Assembly (NCBI RefSeq): GCF_020889685.1
Contig: NZ_JACMYO010000091.1
Coordinates: 1-32,686, forward strand
Source: Bradyrhizobium oropedii
GTDB taxonomy: Bacteria; Pseudomonadota; Alphaproteobacteria; Rhizobiales; Xanthobacteraceae
Length of the DNA: 32,686 nucleotides
Direction of reading: 5' to 3'
Each line of letters opens with the position of its first letter. The first letter of the stretch is position 1. Position numbers and translations under genes: made by a program. The notes beneath the pieces are model-generated. The model worked only from the letters and a program-made list of their open reading frames with translations. It ran no database searches and had not been told where the DNA came from. Of the stretch, positions 24,272 through 31,500 are shown in pieces.

Positions 24272-24427
24272 CGCGTTGACGTCGCCGCGACACCAACGCG
24301 CCCGCCGGCGCTTCGCGCCGGCTGTCATTTTTCCGTGTGATTAGCCGTCGTCGCATGAACTGGCGGCTGCGAGCGCGCGACAAAGTCTCGCTTCCCGCCT
24401 CCAACAATCTCCCATTCGCGTGATGAC

Positions 24428-24934
24428 ATGACCAAAACTCTCGTAACACGTCTGACCGGTGCCGTGCTGATCGCGGCCGCATTCGCGCTCGCCGGAACCA
24501 ACACAGCCCGCGCCGAAGACCGTTCGCCGGTGATCGATGTTCGCACCGCCGACCCGGAGATGAACGCCGCGATCAACCATGCGCGCGAGACGCTTCCGAC
24601 ATTCTGGGCCTCCTATGAGGCGCCAAAGCCGTCGGAGACCCGGCATTCGCTCAAGGTCCGCTTTCCGACGGGCCGTAACGAGGGCGAGCATATCTGGATG
24701 AGCGAGGTGAGGAAGCTGCCGAACGGCGGCTATTCCGGCCGGTTCGCCAACCAGCCGCGCGACTTGCCGGGCAAGCGGGCCGGCGACCTCATCGAGTTCA
24801 AGGAGGCCGATATCTCCGACTGGATGTTCATGCGCAATGGCAAGATCGTCGGCGGCGAGACCATCAAGCCGCTCCTCAAATCGATGCCGAAGGCCGACGC
24901 CGACGCCCTTCGCGCGCGGATGGAGCAGCCCTGA
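24428..24934 (+). CDS. DUF2314 (YegJ-type) secreted protein
   Basis: A 168-residue protein with a signal peptide (MTKTLVTRLTGAVLIAAAFA, cleavage near ARA/E). The mature domain carries the DUF2314 landmarks: DPEMNAAINHARETLPTFWA, LKVRFPTGRNEGEHIWMSEV, GKRAGDLIEFKEADISDWMF and GKIVGGETIKPLL. The function of this domain is not known. It stands alone between ilvE and hisS on the same strand. Confidence 0.9.
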   Translation: MTKTLVTRLTGAVLIAAAFALAGTNTARAEDRSPVIDVRTADPEMNAAINHARETLPTFWASYEAPKPSETRHSLKVRFPTGRNEGEHIWMSEVRKLPNGGYSGRFANQPRDLPGKRAGDLIEFKEADISDWMFMRNGKIVGGETIKPLLKSMPKADADALRARMEQP

Positions 24935-25007
24935 GGTCCGGCGTTTCGCCGTGGCGGACGCGCAGAGCACGGTTGCCGCTTTGCGCGTCGGCTGATAAAT
25001 GCCGCCA

Positions 25008-26522
25008 ATGGCCGAAAAATCCAAAAAACCCCAGAAATTGAAGGCGCGCCTGCCGCGCGGACTGGAAGATCGCGGCCCGGCCGCGATCAATGCCACGCGG
25101 GCGATGGTCGAGAAGATCCGCGCCGTCTACGAGCTCTACGGCTTCGAGCCGGTGGAGACGCCGGCGATGGAATATACCGACGCGCTCGGCAAGTTCCTGC
25201 CGGACCAGGACCGTCCCAACGAGGGCGTGTTCTCGTTCCAGGACGATGACGAGCAGTGGATCTCACTGCGCTATGACCTGACCGCGCCGCTGGCGCGCTA
25301 TGTCGCGGAAAACTTCGACGCGTTGCCCAAGCCGTATCGCTCCTATCGTTTCGGTTATGTCTTCCGCAACGAGAAGCCCGGTCCCGGCCGCTTCCGCCAG
25401 TTCATGCAGTTCGACGCCGACACGGTGGGCTCGGCGACGCCGGCGGCCGACGCTGAGATATGCATGATGGCGGCCGACACGATGGAAGCGCTCGGGATTC
25501 CGCGCGGCTCTTATGTCGTGAAGGTGAACAATCGCAAGGTGCTCGACGGCGTGCTCGAGGCGATCGGCCTCGGCGGCGACGAGAATGCGGGTCGTCGCCT
25601 TACCGTGCTGCGTGCGATCGACAAGCTGGACAAGTTTCCCGCCGACGAGGTTCGCAAGCTGCTTGGCGCCGGACGATGGGACGGCGGTGAAGAGGGCAAG
25701 GGCGACTTCACCAAGGGCGCCGAGCTGAGCCCCGCGGATGCCGATATCGTCCTGGCCGTCACGCAAAAGCGCGACGATTGGAAAGAGGCGATCGCTGCAG
25801 CCGAGACTTACTTGGCGAAGAGCGAAGTTGGTCAGGCCGGTGTGAGCGAGCTCGAAGAGATCGCCAAGCTGGTCGCGGCATCCGGTTACGGCGCGGATCG
25901 CATCCGCATCGATCCCACCGTTGTTCGCGGTCTCGAATATTACACGGGGCCTGTCTACGAAGTTGAGCTGCTGCTCGACACCAAGGACGAGAAGGGGCGC
26001 CCGGTGCGCTTCGGCTCGGTCGGTGGTGGTGGCCGCTATGATGGCCTCGTCTCGCGCTTTCGCGGTGAGCCGGTGCCGGCGACCGGTTTCTCGATCGGTG
26101 TGTCGCGCCTGCAGGCTGCGCTGACCATGCTCGGCCAGCTCGACGCGAGGGCCGAGTTCGGCCCGGTCGTCGTCACGGTGTTCGATCGCGACCGTGTCGC
26201 CGACTATCAGAAGATGGTCGCGCAGCTGCGCCAGTCCGGCATTCGCGCCGAACTCTATCTCGGCAATCCTAAGAACATGGGCAACCAGCTCAAATATGCC
26301 GATCGCCGCAACTCGCCCTGCGTCATCATCCAGGGTTCGGATGAGAAGGCGCGCGGCGAGGTGCAGATCAAGGACCTGATCGAGGGCGCCAAGGCGGCGG
26401 CCGCGATCGCGTCCAACCAGGAATGGCGCGAAACGCGCCCCGCGCAGTTCTCCTGCGCAGAGGCCGATCTGGTCGCCAAGGTCCGCGAAGTCCTGGCGCG
26501 GCATGACGTGGCGTGGGGATAG
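25008..26522 (+). CDS. hisS: Histidyl-tRNA synthetase
   Basis: Class II synthetase charging tRNA-His. Motif 2 is YRFGYVFRNEKPGPGRFRQF, the histidine-specific loops are VVRGLEYYTGPVYEVEL and GSVGGGGRYDGLV, and motif 3 is TGFSIGVSRLQAAL. The insertion of about 100 residues between motif 2 and the histidine loop, and a C-terminal anticodon domain ending RHDVAWG, are typical of the alphaproteobacterial form (504 residues). I chose the second ATG at 25008 (MAEKSKKPQKL) because known relatives start there; ATG 24999 is in frame nine bases earlier. Confidence 0.97.
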   Translation: MAEKSKKPQKLKARLPRGLEDRGPAAINATRAMVEKIRAVYELYGFEPVETPAMEYTDALGKFLPDQDRPNEGVFSFQDDDEQWISLRYDLTAPLARYVAENFDALPKPYRSYRFGYVFRNEKPGPGRFRQFMQFDADTVGSATPAADAEICMMAADTMEALGIPRGSYVVKVNNRKVLDGVLEAIGLGGDENAGRRLTVLRAIDKLDKFPADEVRKLLGAGRWDGGEEGKGDFTKGAELSPADADIVLAVTQKRDDWKEAIAAAETYLAKSEVGQAGVSELEEIAKLVAASGYGADRIRIDPTVVRGLEYYTGPVYEVELLLDTKDEKGRPVRFGSVGGGGRYDGLVSRFRGEPVPATGFSIGVSRLQAALTMLGQLDARAEFGPVVVTVFDRDRVADYQKMVAQLRQSGIRAELYLGNPKNMGNQLKYADRRNSPCVIIQGSDEKARGEVQIKDLIEGAKAAAAIASNQEWRETRPAQFSCAEADLVAKVREVLARHDVAWG

Positions 26523-26540
26523 CCATTCGCTTGTGACGTC

Positions 26541-26616
26541 ATGCCCGGCCTTGTGCCGGGCATCCACCTCTTGTTTGATGCACGCCGACGTGAATGGCCG
26601 GGAGCAGCCCGGCCAT
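26541..26616. repeat. Two REP-like palindromes
   Basis: ATGCCCGGC (26541-26549) with GCCGGGCAT (26555-26563), and ATGGCCGGG (26594-26602) with CCCGGCCAT (26608-26616). They fill the gap between hisS and the tautomerase gene and resemble the repeat at 14863. The first may act as the hisS transcript end. Confidence 0.8.
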
Positions 26617-26641
26617 GGCGACAACAAGAGGGAGAGCAACA

Positions 26642-26845
26642 ATGCCTGAGATCACCGTGAGCATGGCCGCCGGCCGCACCGACGAGCAGAAGGCCGGCAT
26701 GATGCGCGACATCACCCAGGCGCTGGTGAAGAATCTCGGCGTCGATGCAGACGCGGTGGTGATCCAGATCAATGAAGCGCCACTGCATCACAAGATGAAG
26801 GGCGGCAAGACCTTCGTCGAGCGCGCGGCCGCTGCGAAGAAATAA
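26642..26845 (+). CDS. 4-oxalocrotonate tautomerase family protein
   Basis: A 67-residue member of the tautomerase superfamily, whose catalytic base is the N-terminal proline exposed after removal of Met (MPEITVSMAAGRTDEQKAGM). The VVIQINEAPLHHKMKGGKTF segment is slightly longer than the xylH type. ATG 26642 follows a GGGAGAGCAAC site. Substrate unknown; no aromatic degradation genes lie nearby. Confidence 0.92.
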   Translation: MPEITVSMAAGRTDEQKAGMMRDITQALVKNLGVDADAVVIQINEAPLHHKMKGGKTFVERAAAAKK

Positions 26846-26852
26846 TCAAGCC

Positions 26853-26984
26853 CTGTCGTCCCTGCGAAAGCAGGGACCCATAACCACTGATGCCGGTGAT
26901 GGGCAAAGGCTGTGGCCTCAGCCTTCGACCCATTGATATTGGTGGTTATGGGTCCCGGGTCGCGCTTCGCTTGCCCGGGACGAC
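26853..26984. repeat. Composite palindromic repeat, copy 1
   Basis: The element starts GTCGTCCC (26853-26860) and ends GGGACGAC (26977-26984), with inner arms GGGACCCATAACCAC and GTGGTTATGGGTCCC. It lies between the tautomerase and thioesterase genes. The same outer ends and inner arms recur at 28462-28606 and 31348-31488. Confidence 0.85.
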
Positions 26985-27002
26985 ATCTGTTTTGAGGCAC
27001 CA

Positions 27003-27413
27003 ATGGACGCACGTGACTTCATCAAGATCGGCATGAGCGCCGAGCGCATGCTGGTGGTGCCGCCGGAGCGCACCGTTGGACATTTCGTGCCCGGCATGCC
27101 GATGGTCTATGCGACGCCGATGATGATCCTCGACATGGAGATGGCGTCGGGCGATGCGATCCGCTCTGCGTTGCAGCCCGGCTGGGTCACGGTCGGTACC
27201 GAGGTCGATATCCGCCATCTCGCGGCGGCACTCGTCGGCGCCACGGTGCGGACCACCTCGAAGGTGATCGCGGTCGAGCGCCGCCTGATCCGCTTCGAGG
27301 TCGAAGCCTTCGAGGGCACGCGCAAGCTCGGCGAAGGCCGCCATGCCCGCGGCCTGATCAATGTCGAGCGCTTTAACAAGCACCTCGCCGGGACATCGGG
27401 GCCGGCGCAGTAG
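27003..27413 (+). CDS. FlK-like hotdog thioesterase
   Basis: A 136-residue single hotdog-fold protein. The segment RTVGHFVPGMPMVYATPMMI followed by LDMEMASGDAI matches the catalytic region of fluoroacetyl-CoA-thioesterase-like proteins (Thr/Glu/His type), and VGTEVDIRHLAAALVGATV is the second signature. Members hydrolyse small acyl-CoAs; whether this one acts on a fluorinated or ordinary substrate is unknown. Start ATG 27003 is preceded by TTTTGAGGCACCA (GAGG site). Confidence 0.87.
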   Translation: MDARDFIKIGMSAERMLVVPPERTVGHFVPGMPMVYATPMMILDMEMASGDAIRSALQPGWVTVGTEVDIRHLAAALVGATVRTTSKVIAVERRLIRFEVEAFEGTRKLGEGRHARGLINVERFNKHLAGTSGPAQ

Positions 27414-27450
27414 ACGAAGGCCAGAGGCTTATCCGACAACTTGTTGGGAC

Positions 27451-27597
27451 GTCATCCCCGCGCAAAGGCTTCGCCTTTGTCGCTGGAGGTGCTCGCGAAG
27501 CGAGCCTCGAAGGATGGGCCACGGGCCGTGCACCCTTCGGAGGCTCGCTCCGCTCGCACCTCCAGCGACATCGGCTACGCCGATGCGCGGGGGTGAC
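27451..27597. repeat. Long imperfect palindrome of about 147 bases
   Basis: GTCATCCCCGCGCA (27451-27464) faces TGCGCGGGGGTGAC (27584-27597), and TGTCGCTGGAGGTGC (27478-27492) is a perfect complement of 27556-27570. Further pairing exists between CGAAGCGAGCCTC and GAGGCTCGCTCCG. It separates two convergent genes (thioesterase and proC) and may act as a two-way terminator. It is different in sequence from the composite repeat family at 26853. Confidence 0.85.
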
Positions 27598-27612
27598 GGG
27601 TCGGTTGCTGGA

Positions 27613-28452
27613 CTACTTCGCCAATTCCTTCGAGCGCCTCGTCGCCGCGGCAATGGCGCGGGTCATCAGCGGCTGTAGGCCGTCATTTGCCATCAGCACC
27701 TCGAGTGCTGCGGCTGTGGTGCCGCCGGGCGAGGTGACGTTCTGCCGCAGGGTTGCCGATGGCAGATCCGAACGATGCAACAACTCGCCGGAGCCGGCGA
27801 CGGTTGCGCGCGCCAGCGTGGTCGCAAGCTGCTCGGGCAGGCCGGCCGCGACGCCGGCGCGGGCCAGCTCCTCGGCGAGCAGGAAGACATAGGCCGGGCC
27901 GGAGCCGGAGACCGCCGTCACTGCATCCATCAGGCTTTCGTCGTCGACCCATTCGACGAGCCCGGTCGCCTTCAGCAGTGCATCCGTCATCGCGCGCTGC
28001 GCGGCGGTGACGCGCTTTGACGGCACGGCGACTGTGATGCCGCGGCCGATCGCCGCCGGCGTGTTCGGCATCGCCCGCACCACGGCGCCGCCGACGACCT
28101 CTTCCAAGGCTGAGATGGTCGTGCCGGCCATGATCGAGACCACGAGCGTCGAGGGGCCGACCAGGGCCTTCAGCGCGGCGCCGGCGTCGCGGAACGATTG
28201 CGGCTTCACCGCGACCACAAGCGTGTCGAGCGTGCCGAGATCCTTCGGCTGCGGATTGAGGCGGACACCTTTCGCGGCAAGCGCGGAGATCTCAGGTGAA
28301 AGATACGGATCGATCACCGCGACCTGCGTGGGTGCAAGACCCTGCGCGAGCCAGCCGGTCAGCATTGCGCCGCCCATCTTGCCCGCGCCCGCAAGCGCGA
28401 TGGTGCCGGTCGTATTCGTCAATGCGCTGCTTGTGTTCACAGGTGGCTCCAC
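27613..28452 (-). CDS. proC: Pyrroline-5-carboxylate reductase
   Basis: Final enzyme of proline synthesis, NAD(P)H-dependent. The 279-residue protein shows the Rossmann start IALAGAGKMGGAMLTGWLAQ, VVAVKPQSFRDAG, RAMPNTPAAIGRG and the signature AVSGSGPAYVFLLAEELARA, ending with VTSPGGTTAAALEVL. Both possible starts are GTG (28452, 28440); the upstream flank is a repeat, so the promoter is close. The N terminus is about 15 residues longer than the enteric enzyme. Confidence 0.95.
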   Translation of the reverse strand: MEPPVNTSSALTNTTGTIALAGAGKMGGAMLTGWLAQGLAPTQVAVIDPYLSPEISALAAKGVRLNPQPKDLGTLDTLVVAVKPQSFRDAGAALKALVGPSTLVVSIMAGTTISALEEVVGGAVVRAMPNTPAAIGRGITVAVPSKRVTAAQRAMTDALLKATGLVEWVDDESLMDAVTAVSGSGPAYVFLLAEELARAGVAAGLPEQLATTLARATVAGSGELLHRSDLPSATLRQNVTSPGGTTAAALEVLMANDGLQPLMTRAIAAATRRSKELAK

Positions 28453-28461
28453 AAATTCTGT

Positions 28462-28606
28462 GTCGTCCCGGCCTTGAGCCGGGACCCATAACCACAGGCG
28501 GTTCTAGTGAAGCAGAGTGCGTGCGACAAGCGGTTTGCGCGAGCCCTGCGGCCGCGGAGCATGGGTCCCTGCTCCCGTGCGCAATTGCGCACCAGGCAGG
28601 GACGAC
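28462..28606. repeat. Composite palindromic repeat, copy 2
   Basis: It begins GTCGTCCC (28462) and ends GGGACGAC (28606). The first 34 bases are identical to those of the copy at 31348, and bases 28563-28606 match 31445-31488 with one difference. The middle part differs between copies. It occupies the gap between the YbjN-type gene and proC. Confidence 0.88.
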
Positions 28607-28637
28607 GCTGTGGGCGTGGAGAGAGCGAACGAAACCC

Positions 28638-29138
28638 TTACGCCTCGCCCTCGGTATCGAACATCGCAGCCGCCATCGCCTCGGTGGTCGACTTGCCGGC
28701 CCACACCACGAACTGGAACGCCGGGTAGTAGCGCTCGCAGGCGTGGATCGCGTTGACCACCATGGCCTCGCATTGCGAGGTGGAGGCGGTGAGGCCGCCC
28801 GGCAGCACCAGCGCCTGACGATGCATCACCATGCCGGTGTGAGTCCACAGATCGAAATGGCCGACCCACAATTGTTCGTTGATCGCGGCGACCAGCCGCT
28901 GCACTTCGGCGCGACGCGCCTGCGGCATCTTCATGTCGAAGGCGCAGGCGAGATGCAGCGCCTCGATCTCTCCCATCCAGGTGAAGGAGAGCTGATAGTC
29001 GATCCAGTCTCCCTTGGAGACGATCGTCACCTCGTCTTCGCCGGAACGCTCGAACGCCCAGTTGTTGTCGGTGGCGATATCCTCGACCACCGCAAGCGGG
29101 TTGTTCCGGGAATCGATAATGCTTTCGAGGAGGGACAT
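28638..29138 (-). CDS. YbjN domain-containing protein
   Basis: A 166-residue cytoplasmic protein with the YbjN (DUF1790-type) fold related to type III secretion chaperone-like domains. Visible segments are NPLAVVEDIATDNNWAFER, VSKGDWIDYQLSFTW, ALHLACAFDMKMP and LVAAINEQLWVGHFDLW. No catalytic residues are recognised. ATG 29138 (MSLLESIIDS) is the start used by relatives. It is upstream of proC on the same strand, with a repeat between; such a YbjN-proC pairing is seen in related genomes as I recall. Confidence 0.88.
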   Translation of the reverse strand: MSLLESIIDSRNNPLAVVEDIATDNNWAFERSGEDEVTIVSKGDWIDYQLSFTWMGEIEALHLACAFDMKMPQARRAEVQRLVAAINEQLWVGHFDLWTHTGMVMHRQALVLPGGLTASTSQCEAMVVNAIHACERYYPAFQFVVWAGKSTTEAMAAAMFDTEGEA

Positions 29139-29580
29139 GCCGTCTCGGACCTTGTTCTTATGATCGCTTGATACGCACACGGAAGCCGGCACCTGCGACA
29201 TACTGCGTCGTGGCCGAGTGCAGTTCCTGAAACGGGCTTCCGGATGCCCCTGGACCTGACGCCGATGAAGTGATGTGATTTGCGGAATCCGCGCAACCGC
29301 ACGCCGAGTCCGTCCACAGCCAAAGCGCGCATCGTCCACAGCTGATCTCCGCCACACTTGTGATTTGGAGAACAAATCGGAATCTCCGCATTGGAGTAAC
29401 GATTTGTTAACCATTTGCACCCGCTTCGCCGCACGCGTGAATCAGCCTCCGGGCACTCATATCGCCCCCGCAAGGGCCGCAACGCGCTCATGGGGACATG
29501 CTGTTTGCCCATGCCAAAGGCCTTGCCCGGCTGTCGCGGTTTGGTCATATTTCGTCTCAGGCACGTCCATCCCGGGCGTG
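29139..29580. other. Gene-free stretch between YbjN gene and FMN riboswitch
   Basis: About 440 bases without a supported gene. It contains a direct repeat CGTCCACAGC near 29316 and 29334 and a long nested inverted repeat at 29371-29408. Promoters for the minus-strand YbjN gene and the plus-strand ribH must lie here; no clear boxes were assigned. Confidence 0.5.
29371..29408. repeat. Nested inverted repeat
   Basis: AACAAATCG (29371-29379) pairs with CGATTTGTT (29400-29408); inside, CTCC and GGAG pair around GCATT. The resulting 38-base hairpin is unusually A/T-rich for this genome. It could be a terminator, operator or part of a small RNA. Confidence 0.6.
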
Positions 29581-29735
29581 CCGATGTTCTCAGGGCGGGG
29601 TGAAAATCCCCACCGGCGGTAAAGGGCGATGAGCCCAAGCCCGCGAGCGCCTTCTTTCCGCGAAGCGGAAGGAAGGGTCAGCAGATTCGGTGCAATTCCG
29701 AAGCCGACGGTTACAGTCCGGATGAAAGAGAACGG
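29581..29735 (+). promoter_or_regulatory. FMN riboswitch (RFN element)
   Basis: The conserved RFN core is directly readable: AGGGCGGGGTGAAAATCCCC, ACCGGCGGTAA, AGCCCGCGAGCG, GGTCAGCAGATTCGGTG, CCGAAGCCGACGGTTACAGT and GGATGAAAGAGAAC. The closing P1 stem is GTTCTC (29586-29591) with GAGAAC (29728-29733). It is placed 80 bases before ribH2, so FMN should reduce ribH2 expression. A small hairpin (29748-29762) between the aptamer and the start may belong to the expression platform; no clear terminator is present, favouring translational control. Confidence 0.96.
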
Positions 29736-29815
29736 TTGCGGCAGCCAACGCGATTTTCGCGTGGGCTCGTGTCGTTGTCCGTGTGCCCTGATTCTGGTCC
29801 TGAAAGAGGAAAGCC

Positions 29816-30397
29816 ATGAATCAGATGTTGCAAGACACTGAAGTGCAAGACGCTGAAATCCAAACCTCCCAAGCAGAAAATGTTTCCGATACGCCGGCTA
29901 GTCCGCCGACGCCGGAGCATCCGCATTTCGCAAAGCCGCAGCGCGTTGCCTTCGTGCAATCTTCCTGGCATCGCGATGTGGTGGAGGAGTGCCGCATCTC
30001 CTTCCTGAAGGAGATCGAGGCGCGCCACATCACCAATGTGGACGTGTTCGAGGTGCCGGGCTCGTTCGAGATCCCGCTGCATGCGCAGCTCCTGGCGAAG
30101 ACGCGCCGCTACACCGCGATCGTCGCTGCCGGGCTCGTCGTCGATGGTGGCATCTATCGCCACGAATTCGTCGCCGACACCGTGATCAAGGCACTGATGG
30201 ATGTGCAGTTGCGCACCGAGGTGCCGGTGTTCTCGGCGGTGCTGACGCCGCAGCAATTCCATGAGACCGAGGTGCATTACGACTTCTTCCGCAAGCACTT
30301 CGTGATCAAGGGGATCGAGGTCGCGGAGGCCTGCGCCAACACGCTGCTCAGCCTGGAGCGTTTGCGCGGTCAGGTCGCGGCGGGAATTCCCGGCTAA
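29816..30397 (+). CDS. ribH2: 6,7-dimethyl-8-ribityllumazine synthase, type II
   Basis: Lumazine synthase joins the pyrimidine intermediate and 3,4-dihydroxybutanone phosphate in riboflavin synthesis. The body (VAFVQSSWHRDVVEECRISF, VFEVPGSFEIPLHAQLLAKT, VDGGIYRHEFVADTVIKALM, TPQQFHETEVHYDFFRKHF) matches the RibH2 decamer type of Brucella and Mesorhizobium rather than icosahedral RibH1. A 40-residue acidic, Glu/Gln/Pro-rich extension precedes the conserved core and is longer than in Brucella. ATG 29816 has an AGAGGAAAG site before it. It is under the FMN riboswitch at 29581. Confidence 0.95.
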   Translation: MNQMLQDTEVQDAEIQTSQAENVSDTPASPPTPEHPHFAKPQRVAFVQSSWHRDVVEECRISFLKEIEARHITNVDVFEVPGSFEIPLHAQLLAKTRRYTAIVAAGLVVDGGIYRHEFVADTVIKALMDVQLRTEVPVFSAVLTPQQFHETEVHYDFFRKHFVIKGIEVAEACANTLLSLERLRGQVAAGIPG

Positions 30398-30516
30398 GCG
30401 TCGGAGCCTCGAAGATCCAACACAAAAGCGATTCCGGCATGCGTGCCGGGATCGCTCTCGCCTGCCGCCCGTTCGGTTATGCTTGCCGGCATAAACCAAA
30501 TGCGCGGGAGGCGCTC

Positions 30517-31323
30517 ATGGCCGAACAACATTCCTCCGACTGGCTCGGCCTGTCGGGCCGCGTTGCCGTCGTCACCGGCGGAGGCGGCGGCATCGGCCGC
30601 GCCACCGCGGTCAGCTTCGCGCGCGCCGGCGCCAAAGTCGCAGCGCTCGATCGCGACGAGCGCGGGCTTGCGGAGACCAAGGCAAAGCTTCGCGAGTTCG
30701 GCGACGGCCATCTCGTCGCAAGCTGCGACACGACCAGCGAGGACAACGTCGCTGTCGTCGCGGACACCGTCGCGCGCACGCTCGGTGCTTGCGACATCCT
30801 CGTCAACACCGCGGCGGTGCTGCGCCCCGGCGGGCTCGACACGCTGCCGCTCGCCGAATGGAACGCGGTGCTGGCGGTCAATCTCACCGGCTATTTCATC
30901 TGCGCGCAGGCGTTCGGCCGGCAGATGCGCAAGCTTGGGCGTGGCAGCCTCATTCACGTCGCCTCGATCGCCGCCAGCAATGCGCAGGGGCAGAGCGGCG
31001 CCTACAGCGTCAGCAAGGCCGCCGTCGTGATGCTCTCGCAGCAACTCGCCGCCGAATGGGGGCCGCACGGCATCCGCAGCAATGTGGTCAGTCCGGGCCT
31101 TGTCGTCACACCGATGAGCCAGGCGTTCTACGATACGCCAGGGGTCACCGAGCGCCGCACCGCCGTGGTGCCGATGCGCCGGATCGGCGCGCCGCAGGAC
31201 ATGGCGGACGCGACCCTGTTCCTGGCCAGCGACCGGTCGTCCTATGTCAATGGCGAGGAAATCATCGTCGATGGCGGCTATGCGCGGACGCTGATGAGCC
31301 ACGTGCCGCGGCCGGGGTTTTAA
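30517..31323 (+). CDS. SDR-family oxidoreductase
   Basis: A 268-residue classical short-chain dehydrogenase/reductase. The nucleotide site is TGGGGGIG (20-27), followed by D45 after the second strand (favouring NAD), the NTAA motif (97-100) and the catalytic set S150, Y163, K167 (AYSVSKAAVVML). The C terminus contains VVSPGLVVTPMSQAFYD and YVNGEEIIVDGGYARTLMS. ATG 30517 has a GGGAGG site about seven bases before it. The substrate is unknown; it stands alone between ribH2 and a repeat. Confidence 0.93.
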   Translation: MAEQHSSDWLGLSGRVAVVTGGGGGIGRATAVSFARAGAKVAALDRDERGLAETKAKLREFGDGHLVASCDTTSEDNVAVVADTVARTLGACDILVNTAAVLRPGGLDTLPLAEWNAVLAVNLTGYFICAQAFGRQMRKLGRGSLIHVASIAASNAQGQSGAYSVSKAAVVMLSQQLAAEWGPHGIRSNVVSPGLVVTPMSQAFYDTPGVTERRTAVVPMRRIGAPQDMADATLFLASDRSSYVNGEEIIVDGGYARTLMSHVPRPGF

Positions 31324-31347
31324 GAACGCCGCATCTGCAAATTCAGT

Positions 31348-31488
31348 GTCGTCCCGGCCTTGAGCCGGGACCCATAACCACCGATGTCAGTTGTTGTGAA
31401 GGCTGGGGCCATAGCGCCGCGCTACAACGAAGCCCTGTGGTTATGGGTCCCTGCTCCCGTGCGCAATTGCGCACTAGGCAGGGACGAC
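31348..31488. repeat. Composite palindromic repeat, copy 3
   Basis: It begins GTCGTCCC (31348) and ends GGGACGAC (31488). The inner arms GGGACCCATAACCAC and GTGGTTATGGGTCCC make the element a near-complete inverted repeat. It includes the near-palindrome GTGCGCAATTGCGCAC at 31460-31473 region. It lies between the SDR gene and prs, which are convergent, and could terminate both. Confidence 0.88.
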
Positions 31489-31500
31489 AAAGAGTATGCC

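Noticed and set aside
22967..24328. Open frame of 453 codons opposite ilvE
   Set aside because: Shadow of ilvE with low-complexity translation and no ribosome-binding site.
25263..26642. Open frame of 459 codons opposite hisS
   Set aside because: Shadow of hisS; hisS is certain from its class II motifs.
29310..29345. DnaA-box-like TCCACAG repeats
   Set aside because: Only part of the DnaA consensus matches and no other origin feature is near.
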